From positions 60,016,609-60,080,608 of the forward strand of contig OZ023205.1 in assembly GCA_963995525.1 (NCBI GenBank): DNA of 64,000 nt, in the 5' to 3' direction. Source of the stretch: Escarpia spicata. Lineage: Eukaryota; Annelida; Polychaeta; Sabellida; Siboglinidae. Below are positions 13,925 through 25,399 of the stretch, piece after piece (the first letter of the stretch is position 1; every line of letters begins with the position of its first letter). A program made the position numbers and the translations under genes. The notes below the pieces were generated by a model that was not told where the DNA came from, did no database searches, and saw nothing but the letters and a program-made list of their open reading frames with translations.

Positions 13925-14650
13925 CATTATAAGGAGGTGTCCGTTGGAATTATATGTCAATGGGAAGTATGTGTCTGTGGGAAGTATGTGTCCGTGCGTG
14001 TCCGTGTGAAGGAGGTCTCCATGTGAGGGAGGTGTCCGTGTGAGGGAGGTGTCCGTGTGAAGGAGGTTTCCGTGTGAAGGAGGTGTTCGTGTGAAGGATA
14101 TGTCCGTGCGAAGGACGTGTCCGTGTGAAGGAGGTGTCAGTGGGAAGGAGGCGTCCGTGTGAAGGAGGTGTCCGTGTGAAGGAGGTGTCAGTGGGAAGGA
14201 GGTGTCAGTGGGAAGGAGGTGTCGTGTGAAGGAGGTGTCCGTGTGTAGGAGGTGTCCGTGTGAAGGAGGTGTCCGTGTGAAGGAGGTGTCCGTGTGAAGG
14301 AGGTGTCAGTGGGAAGGAGGTGTCAGTGGGAAGGAGGTGACCGTGTGAAGGAGGTGTCCGTGTGTAGGAGGTGTCCGTGTGTAGGAGGTGTCCGTGTGAA
14401 GGAGGTGTCAGTGGGAAGGAGGTGTCCGTGTGAAGGAGGTGTCCGTGTGAAGGAGGTGTCCGTGTGAAGGAGGTGTCAGTGGGAAGGAGGTGTCAGTGGG
14501 AAGGAGGTATCCGTGTGAAGGAGGTGTCCGTGTGTATGAGGTGTCCGTGTGAAGGAGGTGTCCGTGTGAAGGAGGTGTCAGTGGGAAGGAGGTGTCCGTG
14601 TGAAGGAGGTGTCCGTGTGAAGGAGGTGTCCGTGGGAAGAATATGACGTG
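13925..14650. repeat. 17-bp minisatellite with two interspersed unit types
   Basis: About 40 units. Type A is GTGTCCGTGTGAAGGAG, type B GTGTCAGTGGGAAGGAG, and a minor type has GTGTAGGAG. B units often come in pairs between runs of A, which suggests amplification of multi-unit blocks. Open frames on both strands here come from the repeat. Confidence 0.92.
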
Positions 14651-15044
14651 TCCATTGGAAGTAGGCGTCCATGGGAACAAATAGTTGTGTCATCGTTAAA
14701 AGTGGACCAAAGTGCAGCTGTAGACTTACGCAAAGATTAAATAAACAATATCAGTCCGTTGATCTCCCGAGCAATACTGTACGCCGTGGGGGGGGGGGGG
14801 GTTGTCAGTGGACACGTGTTGAGCCCCGGCCAAGACGACCCACACAAGACGACGCACCCTCGGTGCTGCTACGACGGGCGACGCAAACGACGCCATGTTA
14901 CTTGTTTTTTGGCTTCAAACAACCACAAACAAATTAATTTGTTTTAAATGTATTTCACAACGTAAAACAATACTAAATACAATATCGTATAATCTAATGT
15001 ACTGTATGTGTACTAATTGAAGGTGTGCTCAGTAAGCTTAAGTT

Positions 15045-15048
15045 ACGA

Positions 15049-15126
<78 letters not shown>
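15045..15126. repeat. (ACG)27 microsatellite
   Basis: Pure ACG triplets with one GCG interruption. Confidence 0.97.
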
Positions 15127-15127
<1 letters not shown>

Positions 15128-15129
15128 CC

Positions 15130-16760
15130 ACTCACCATGATAACAGTACTAATACCATTGTCATGACATCGTTGCCTAGACACTAGGCCAACTTACTGCT
15201 GTGGTCATAAGACTACTACTGTGTCAGTTCGTCACACAATATACACAAATGCCCGAGTAATCGTCTCCCTATCAGTGCAGTCTGTTTATGACTATTGTTT
15301 ACGCTGCCACACAAAAACGACACAGTCACATGGTGTTATCATCACATGACTACGTATTGTGATTTCTTTTGATGAAGGAACGCGCATGGCATTTAGTTAT
15401 TTTATTAAATATAACACATTGAAATCGATCTTTCTTGTGACACAATCATCAATTTGAAAACTCACTTCGACGTTTCGACTAACGTCGGCAATCTTCATCG
15501 GTAACTGTTCTTCCTCTGCTTGAAAATAAGTAAGACATACTAATTTGATGCACATCTTACACAAAACAGTACCACAGTGATAACAACAGTAATGATCTGA
15601 TTCAAAATTGCCAACATCGATCACAGATTCGCTGTGTAGCTTCTAATAATCCTTTTGTACAGTACACTCGGTAACAAAATGTTTTTGTCAGGAAGCTCAC
15701 TCATATGCAATTGGTCGCAAGTCCATGCACGCAAACTTCTCTAATGTTTGTACTTGCAGTACGTGCAGTAACATTGTACATGCTGTAAGTACCACAGTAC
15801 TGTACTAGTTATAGGTAGTTGTACATGCAGTAAGTACTATACGTGCAATAGGTACTAGAGCACGGTAGTTGCATTAAACACTGTATTTGCAGCAAGTATA
15901 AGCCCATCGGGCAGAGGATAGCGCAAAACAGGCAGATTTGGAAGCGAAATGATGAGGACTTTGTCCAACCACGGGACACTACGGTTGCACAATGATAATG
16001 AATGATGATGATAAGCCCCATTAAGTTCTGCCGTAACGATGTTTACCAGCAATATATATATATAAAAGGACCATACCAATCAAGTTGACAGCTGTCACCA
16101 ACGCCATCTCGTTAGGCTAACCTTGGCATTGAGTTTTGTGCTCTAGACAACATATGTTGCCACTTGACAAGTTTAAATCGATTCGTTGACGTTATAATTA
16201 CACAGATACACAAATGCGTGCAACACGTGGCATCTGTTCGAGAAACGTTAATCCATCAGTGCTAAATTTGAGCAGTTTAGCCAAACCTGGCCACCAATGA
16301 AAGGCTGTCTTCCTGTTTCTGAAAGCGTCCAGTGCACTAAAATGTGTGTTTTTATTTGATAAAAGTACATGTTTGTGCATGCGTGATTACTTACATTTTA
16401 CGTGCATGTGCGCGTTTGTACGGGCGTGAGCGTGTTGGATTTGATCAATGTGTTGCTTGTTCAAACTTATAAGTTTGCATGCGTCGACCGTGCATAGACA
16501 AAACACATGCATACAACACCAGGCTGCTTTGGTGAATAACTCTATTATCCGTTTACTAAAAACATTTCCTTCTCATGATATACATCGCAGGCCGAGATCA
16601 TGGCAGATCATTAACTTTTTGTGTGGCAAAAGAACTTTACCTGCATGTATCCTAAATCATAAATTGTTTAGCAATTTAGGTGGTTGTGTGACGAACAACG
16701 ATGACAATGTTTTTTTTCCGTACGTAAGCGGTGTAGGTTCCTCAGTTCGAATGTTCATTT
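15130..16760. other. no recognisable gene
   Basis: Unique sequence with a cluster of GTACTTGCAGTA/GTACATGCAGTA words at 15745-15900 (short imperfect repeats). Nothing coding is supported. Confidence 0.45.
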
Positions 16761-16830
16761 GTTCACACGCGCGCGCTCGCACACACACACGCATATATAC
16801 ACACACACGCACGCATGCACGCACGCACAC

Positions 16831-16935
<105 letters not shown>

Positions 16936-16969
16936 TGCACTTGTTCATGCAATTGAATACATAATATAC

Positions 16970-17345
16970 AGTAAGCTCAGGACTACCATGGAACTCATGC
17001 AATACACTCAGGACTACCATGGAACTCATGCAATATACTCAGGACTACCATGAAACACATGCAATACACTCAGGACTACCATGGAACTCATGCAATACAC
17101 TCAGGACTACCATGGAACTCATGCAATACACTCAGGACTACCATGGAACTCATGCAATATACTCAGGACTACCATGAAACACATGCAATACACTCAGGAC
17201 TACCATGGAACTCATGCAATACACTCAGGACTACCATGGAACTCATGCAATACACTCAGGACTACCATGGAACTCATGTAATACACTCAGAATTGCCACG
17301 GGAAACATGCAATACACACAGAACTACCACTGAGAACCCATACAG
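16970..17345. repeat. 31-bp minisatellite
   Basis: About 11 copies of a unit made of ACTCAGGACTACCATGGAAC and TCATGCAATAC, with a CATGAAACACATG variant recurring every fourth copy. It starts 40 bases after the (CA)n tract at 16833-16931. Confidence 0.92.
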
Positions 17346-17349
17346 TAAG

Positions 17350-19870
17350 CTCAGACTGTAAGGGCTGTGCACTATATATGTATTTACTGTAGTCTAATCA
17401 ACTGAAATGCATTTAAATGTATGACTTAATCATAGATTCACGACCAGCCGATTCAATGGCAAAACACCTCTGTTTGCATAGGAACTGTGTTGCCTAATCA
17501 TCTAATACATCGTCATGCTAACATAGGTAAACAATTTCACTGGTGGGGAGATGTCCAGGGAGTAAGATAGACTGCTACACCGGGAACCTGCATCATTTTC
17601 CTCGTTCCACGGTTCCAGGACATTCGCCGTCTACCGCCAAGCGCATCTCGGTCGACAACAAGTTCGCAGAAAGCCAAATCGTATCACGACTTGTGAGTCG
17701 ATATTAATTAGTCGGCGTGTTGACGACATAACTCACGACGCAACAAGAGAGCCGACGGGACGTGCGACCATTATTATCGCATTACGCTAATAGCCGATGC
17801 AGCAACACCCCAATTCGGCGCGTTGCGGAATGTCCGCCATTGTCTTCCCTTGTGTTGACCGTCAACCGCTGGCGCAGTCGCGGCGCGAAAGCGGCGACGC
17901 CATCACAATGGTGCGGCGAAGTTTCACGATATAAATGAATCGGACTGTTAGATTACGCAACTCGGCAGTTAATATCGAGTAGCCGTGCTCGGTGTTTGGT
18001 ATTTGGTGTTTACAAATCGGCTCGCGATTGAACAAGTCGCGGGGTCTAATTTTAAACGACCCGCGCGCTACTTTACATTCCCGGCCCACAAAAGTCGAGA
18101 CGAATCTGTTAATTAAGGACGGGTCGTTCTATCGCACTAATGGAAACCGGATGGCGAGAAATGCCCGTTGAAATAGATCGTTTAACCACCATCTGATGGA
18201 GCATCGGGCGTCGCGTGACGTCGATATTACGTCACACGGAATGTTGTAAAGCCGGACCGGGCGTGACCCCTTCGATCCCTGTTGGGCGCGTGTGCGCGTG
18301 GCTTCCTGGGGAGTCGGTGTATCGCTATGACCTTGTGCGTCGTTGTTGTTTTAGCGGGTAGCCGGCGAACGCGTGTTGGCCATCCAGTGATGGCATCTCA
18401 AAAGACTGGTCCAGATGCTCTCGGATGGTCCAGATGCTCTCGGATGCAAGTACTTTCCTGCATCTTGCGTAAACATAGAACTGATCACATCCCCAAGACG
18501 CCCTTCCCAATTATTACGCTTAGCTTAGCAATCGCCGGATCACCATCACTTTCAGGATTGTCTATTTCTGCATTGGGAGAACTTATTTTACGCGACGTAA
18601 AACAAGTATTTAGTCGTATCGCTTTAAGATGAATCAGCGACTAAGCTGGGTGGAGTAGCGTAAAATGTGGTCTAGTATGTCCCGAAAGCCACATATAGCG
18701 ACACAAAGATGTAATGGTTTTGGCAATCAAATGGTGTGCTTAGAGCGGTTACACGCGGCGATACGAGGCTATGGTGACTTGATTTTGTTCATAATTCGAC
18801 CATCGCAGAGTCCCATGATACAGAAAAACAACTACAAAAGGAAACGCGCGACAACTACGGGTTCGTGTATCACCGACAACAAATATGTTGGAGGTAATAT
18901 TAATATCGTTATAATGTAATTACTGGCGGACTTCATTACTCCTCGAACAATTGCCGACTTCAGAGGTCTCAAGTAGCTGCCCGACGTGTGGTCAGTAGTG
19001 GTCACCCCTTGACCGGTAGTGACCTGTCTCATCGATGTATCTCAGCTAACTATAGACTCCTTGTTCTAACCAATTGTCGCACATTTATGGTCTCGTATAC
19101 CAAAGAGCACGGCAGTGTCTGGGATAAAAGTAAGCTAATTAAAATGTAATTATGCTAATCGGCAGACGTCATTACAACGCAAGCTTGTAGATGCTGCAAT
19201 AAGCAGCACTATAAAAGCGATATTACTCTAAAACGACATAACTTTAAAAGCAATGCCGTCTTAAAAGAAACACCACTCTTAAAAGCGAAATATCCATGGT
19301 GTAAATATATGCATGGCGCATTCAATCAACATATATTGCCACCAACGCTAATCATCAGAGACTAAATTGACAACATCTATAGGCAGAAACCGTTACCTCT
19401 CAATTACGGTCCAACGTCTACAAACAAAATCCGTTACCTCTCCATTACGGCCACACCAACAGACGCCGAATAACCCGTGAACAATCAACAAACTAAATAC
19501 AACTAAAATATCTTTTCAGATTGTGAAAAAACAAAAGTGTAAAAAAAACGTGCCGGTTTGTAGAAATCCCGGTGAAAGCAAAAAGAGTGTAAGTTAATTT
19601 AAAAAAAAACACTTAATATTCTCATGACTACAAGGCATTTCGTCAACAAAACAAACTAGGTGCATATTATGTTTATTGCGGTTAGTCAAGCGTGAAATAT
19701 TAAATGTGCACATTGGTGTAGGGGAATCAATAGAAAGCATGCGAATGGACCCGTTTATTATGGATTGGTCACTCACCCGTTTTGTTTTGCACATTCAATT
19801 ACACATTTAACAAGAAAATATACACATACAGACAATTCAATTATGCGACAAAGTTGATATTGTCCAACGT
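17350..19870. other. no recognisable gene; moderately GC-rich centre
   Basis: 17560-18350 is CpG-richer than its surroundings. Small repeats: AGATGCTCTCGGATG twice near 18413-18447, TAAAAGCGA-like words 19213-19290, and two CCGTTACCTCTC.ATTACGG units at 19389-19450. Confidence 0.45.
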
Positions 19871-19877
19871 ATTGAGG

Positions 19878-20066
19878 TGGCCTGTGTACGCAGGGTGTTA
19901 TCTGCATCACGTGTTGGGGTGGCCCGTGTTCGCAGGGTGTTGTCTGCACCACGTGTTTGGAGTGGCCTGTGTTCGCAGGGTGTTATCTGCATCACGTGTT
20001 GGGTGGCCCGTGTTCGCAAGGTTTTATATCCATCACGTGTTGGGGTGGCCCGTGTTCGCAAGTTAT
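19878..20066. repeat. 41-bp minisatellite, five copies
   Basis: Five units containing GTGTTCGCAGGGTGTTATCT and then GCATCACGTGTTGGGGTGGCC, the last degenerate. Each unit has a CACGTG E-box core, so the array is also a small cluster of E-boxes. Confidence 0.85.
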
Positions 20067-20737
20067 ATGCACCAACCTGACTGTCCTTGACTTGTTGACA
20101 CCAGTGTAACATGGAGCAACAAAGCAGGACATGCAATTTGCACTCGACGAACCGAGATTGCCGGAGAAGACACGACGTTGTCATTGTGATCACGTCCTCC
20201 GTCGTCACTACAAGAGATAACAATTGTCTGTTTATCAGTACAGTTGTCTAATTTCCTGCCGTTGTCTTGAACGCAGCCACGCGTGACGTGTCCGACGCCA
20301 CCCGTCGCTCCTATCTGTGGCGGCATCGTGCTGCACTTTTTACACCAACGGACCACATGACACAAACAACGTACACGCACCCAGCCGCACGACGCGTGCG
20401 TTGCAAAAACAAAAACACAACTCGTCGCCTTGACGCTGTCTAGTGAAGCGTGACCGTTAACTATAGACGATCGTCAATCGCCAGTCGGCTTGATTACAGA
20501 TCACGCGCTAATCTGACGTATGCTTGTGTTCTAATTAAAAGGCACTCGGGCGTGTGTCAACATCAAAGAACGCCAACCGATTATGGCGCGTCAATTAACG
20601 CGATAATAGAGGCCGACGCGTCACGAAGATCAAACAAGTTGCCGAAACAAACTCTGTCGTGGCTCGTTTGCATTCTTCAGGAAATTTCCACTCGACAGAG
20701 CTTGGTACAGACGTTATGTTCAATACATACGCTATGG

Positions 20738-20949
20738 TTATTTGTGTTTTAATTGTCGAGCTTATTTGTTTTAAGGTTATTTTATTCACTAAACAAATAA
20801 GCTCGACAATTAAAACACAAATAATCAGATTATGAAATAAACTATGAACACTCAGATGTGACGAACAGTTACGGATCAGGAAAAAAAGGTGTTTTAAGGT
20901 TATTTTATTCACTAAACAGAAAGCGCTTCCTGATTAGTAACGGTTCGTC
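20738..20949. repeat. two hairpins with different stems and an identical 28-base loop region
   Basis: Hairpin 1: perfect 34-base arms 20738-20771 and 20791-20824. Hairpin 2: imperfect 24-base arms 20859-20882 and 20926-20949 (TGACGAAC...). The 28 bases at 20768-20795 recur exactly at 20890-20917 (GTTTTAAGGTTATTTTATTC and eight more) and form the loop of each. Confidence 0.88.
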
Positions 20950-22847
20950 ATACTGTATACTTGTGTTAATCGTTTATTATTTGATTTAGCATATATTTAT
21001 TGTTTACTCCAGCTTGCCTTACAACTCCAAGCATCCATCAACAAATGCCTCTGACACATCCTAAAATAATATATATATATATATATATATGGAAACACCT
21101 GGAAAGAAATGAAGAAAACAACGAACGAAAGAGTGCGTTAAAGAAGCGTCGCTTCAGACCTATGCTTTACCCAGACAGAAGAGGAATAAGTAAAACAAAT
21201 ACAGATTGATTTGCTGTATTTAGCACTAACTGTAAACTCCAAGTTTCATTGCAGTTTCGCACAAAATCAAAACCAACCCGGGAGGATAAATCTTGCAGAC
21301 AGGAAGCCACAAATTACGGTTAATTGTATGTTTTATAAAGTTGTGCTTGGCAGCAGTATCGAAGGACAGCATCGTACTAAATAGATAAAAGAAGCAAGAG
21401 AGAAGAGGATCCTCACATCAGTACAGACACAAACACATCCAACACAACTTCACATTCTCGCTCAGAATTCTTCCACCAGATCGAGTTCTAATAAAATAGC
21501 AATAGTTTGTAGAATTGTCAACAGCTCTCACCGGCGCCATTCTGTTGAGGCTTGTTAATGACTAATTAAGATTAAGCCTGCTCACCGATGCCAGGTCACG
21601 TGACAACAATTAACACTCTTTGGCTCGTGTCGCAGTCAACAAGCCGAGACTCACAGAGATTCTTCGCATTCCGTAGTGTTTCATTTGGCGTGCACCGCTT
21701 GCAGAGCTCTTGCAGCGCCGCGTTACTGACAATGCACGTACACAATTGGCAAACACGTCGAGACAGCAATACGCTAAGCGTCTAACCCCGAGTGTAAATA
21801 ACAAAAACAGCGACCCGTGTTAAAGCTAATCGTATTAACGTGTATTACTATGCATCGGCTGTTGCTCGCTGCGCAGCGATCATCTATGGCACTGTTGCTA
21901 CGCTCAGGTAAACAAAGCGCGCTTTAGTATAGCTACGGTTCGTTTCCAGATCGCAGCACGCGTTGTTTGGTAAACTACGTGTCGGTTCGTGGACATGTTT
22001 GTAAACACAACGACGTAGTGTCTTCAGACGGCCGTGGGGAATTCAAACCGTGCTAAAATTCCGCAGAACAGGAAGTGAAAATCGTGCCTCAGGACTTGTG
22101 TAGGAAATTAGCAACATTCTACCGTAATTCCAAAAACGGGTCACCTCGGGTAATTTGACATAAATATGTCCCACATCTTGGTAATATATATACGTTTTTA
22201 AAGCGAAAGCTAAACCCAATGTAGCCCCGAATCTATCGCGTTTCAACATAACAGAATAGACATACACATCCGTAATGTTATCTGTTGTTTTTTCGGAAGT
22301 AGGCCACATCCATGTTGACACGACTTCTTTTAGCCTACGATTGCTTTATTGTCTACACTTTGTGGCTGTCCCTCTCCAGATGTCGCTTAGACAGCAAGCG
22401 TTGTTCTGTCTTAGTATACACTATCAACTGTAATCAAAAAGAAAGTAATAGCAATAAATAATAGCCAAAAAGAAACAATGGGGTAACATGACAAATAATG
22501 GACAATAAAGAACCAGTGGGGTAAACATATCCCTCTTTCGCAGTACATACTTATCGACTTTATTTGCTATAAGACTACATTCCCAGATGGGCCACATTTT
22601 CGACTTTACATTCTGCTTAAATATCCTTATTTCTCTTTCACTGTTTATTGTTAAACATAACCCCTACATACTGTAGCATATTTCTATTGTGATCAAGTGT
22701 CGTCATCTATACTAGTGTGTAAAACGTATCAACATCATTATATTTTCTACACGGGAAATCCGTACGTTGTGGCAGATCTGGATTACAGGAGATCGCAGCG
22801 GTAATTACACCCGCATTATTACAATTCCACGCACACGCACACCCACA

Positions 22848-22879
<32 letters not shown>

Positions 22880-23790
22880 CACATTGTAACTTGTAAGACA
22901 TGTTGGGTGGAACTGAAACATATGTATTTGTTCCGCTTGACTGATTGTTGTCTGGTGAATAGTGATGCACGTGGTATTTTATTGTAAAGATGTGTATGTC
23001 ATTCTTACGACGGGCGTTTGTCCATCCTTCCATCGTAGCTAGCCTTGTTGTAATGCTCGCTGCTACATCTGCTGTGTATGTTGTATATAATTCAATTGCA
23101 TTGAACATAATGGCACTAATATGGGTAGGCCTACATTGATTTTTTAACAAGTGGACATCTGATTATAAAGCGTAGTTTTAAGATTATTCCATGTACTCGG
23201 AATTGTGGGGTGGTTTGCCCGATGTTGGGAAGATTAAAATGCGGATTGAATTGTGCTCTGTGCAGTGCAAACATTGTAAAGTGATTTGAATTAATTATAG
23301 TTTTTGACTACAGGTGGAATAAGCCTAAGAATTATCAAGACATCAACACATCAAAAATATAGAACTCGCTTGAGCGACGTCATCCAACGATATGACTGTC
23401 AGACAATGAACCGTTATCAACGTTGTGTGGCGTCACTGTGTGGTCAGTGGCGGTTGCAGTGAGTGACCAGTGGTCACCAATAGCCACTTCACAAGAATTC
23501 CTCACAAGACATGTTTAAACAATTCTTGAACAAAGCACATCACAATTAACAGCTCTCACAATCGCTCGCGCAATTAGCATACCTCTGCAACATCACTCGC
23601 CCCTCGACTAGATTCGGTGCCCAGAACATTCTGTAGGTCTCCAGATGGCTGTTGTATCTCGAACTTGATTTTAGAACAATAATGTAACTACTATTGAAGA
23701 TTTTTTGTGAAGTTCCAATTTTGTCAGCAGTAGTCTCATCCACCAGTTATATACTATCGTAACATGACATCGGAAGATTTTTTTGTATCA
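20950..23790. other. no recognisable gene
   Basis: Unique sequence apart from an (AT)11 at 21068-21090 and the CACG tract at 22835. Confidence 0.5.
22835..22881. repeat. (CACG)n microsatellite
   Basis: Short CACG repeat. Confidence 0.9.
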
Positions 23791-23799
23791 ATTAATTAT

Positions 23800-24308
23800 C
23801 ATGAAGGTTAGCCATGTTTACACATATTGAGCAAGGAAAGACTAACATGCCTGGGGTAACTCGCGTGCTTTAATTGTCAATTATTTTATTACAATTCATA
23901 ACGACAACAATACTGGTGTCGGTCGTCGTATCGGAGAGATGGACAACCGATTAGCATTTAACGACAGTCACTTGTGACCCATGCAACACTTCTACAAAAA
24001 TACGTTCATGGTCACTGTGCCAGTGTGCCAGTGGGCCAGTGTGTCACCATGTCACGGTGCCAAACAACGGCACATTCATTATTACGATGTCTCTCATGCT
24101 TAGGTCGTACTGTCATAAAACATACAGAACTATGGAGGGGTGGAGACCCGTGTTTCAGCAACTCTACCCTTGACTGAGACGTCTCTAATACAAAGACATC
24201 ACTGTTTAACATTTGCGATAAATTAACACTAACTATGATAAAATTATGTTTATACGCAATTATAGCAGTCGTGACAAAATCATCAGTTTGAACATGAAGG
24301 TTAGCCGT

Positions 24309-24363
<55 letters not shown>

Positions 24364-25392
24364 GCAAGGAAAGACCAACACGCCTGGGGTAACTCGCGTG
24401 CTTTAATTATCAATTCTGTTATGACAATTCATAACGACAACAATACTGGTGTCGGTCGTCGGAAATAAGCACAACGTAATCGCATTTTCCGACAGACATG
24501 CCGATCTTTGATGTAGCGACGTTGCTAACGTTGGAAAACGCCACGCGCGATAACTATCTCTTCCTGTGTCCGGCCCATCACAGTGTGGACACAGTCGTGA
24601 TTGCGTCGAGGACGTTCCGATGACTAACCCTCCCATGCCTCGCCATAAACCAATTTCCTCTTCCCCTTTGCTCGTCGCCTCCCGCCGGAAGTCCATGGGG
24701 TGTTGCCTCAATCGGGAGGATATGCTCGAGTCGGGGGATAATTGGAGCACATTCAGTGGTTGACAAACTGATCTCCAACATGCTTGTCCGTGGACATTAG
24801 ATGAGGTGACCACACAAAGACGTGGTCAGTTCTTGCTTTATTCATGGCCTGCTCCTAGTCCCACTCTTGTGTAACAACAATCATATGTCCAGTGTAAACG
24901 CCGCGCCTCGTGGCCGTGGTCTGTCACGCGCACTAAATGTCACCTTCCTGCGCTAGTCGCCCTTCAATGTCATGTTACGTATCGGAGAGATGGTCAACCG
25001 ATTAGCGTTTCACGACAGTCACTTGTGACCCATGCAACACTCCTACCAAAATACGTTCAATGCCACTGTGCCAGTGTGCCAGTGTCATAGTGCCAAACAT
25101 TGGTCAACGGCACTTTAATTATTACGATGTCATGTTTAGGTCATAAAACATACAGAACTGTGTAGGGGTGGTGACCCGTGTTTCAGAAACTCTACCCTTG
25201 ACTGATACGCCCCTAATACGAAGACATCACTGTTTAACATTTGCGATAAATTAACACTAACTATGATACAATTATGTTTAAATGCAATTATATCAGTTGT
25301 GACAAAATCATCAGTTTGAACATGAAGGTTAGCCATGAGTATGTATATTCAGGAAGGAAATATTATCACGCCTGGGGTAACTCGCGTGCTGT
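23800..25392. repeat. three-copy local tandem duplication
   Basis: The words CATGAAGGTTAGCC and CGCCTGGGGTAACTCGCGTG recur at about 23802, 24292 and 25320. Copy 1 runs 23802-24291, copy 2 24292-25319 and copy 3 is cut short at about 25392. Copies 1 and 2 share about 490 bases; copy 2 has an extra segment of roughly 525 bases (about 24461-24980) placed between GGTCGTCG and TATCGGAGAG, which are adjacent in copy 1. Confidence 0.82.
24312..24360. repeat. (AT)n microsatellite inside duplication copy 2
   Basis: About 24 AT units at a place where copies 1 and 3 have only a short AT-rich word, so it expanded after the duplication. Confidence 0.93.
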
Positions 25393-25399
25393 GACGGTT

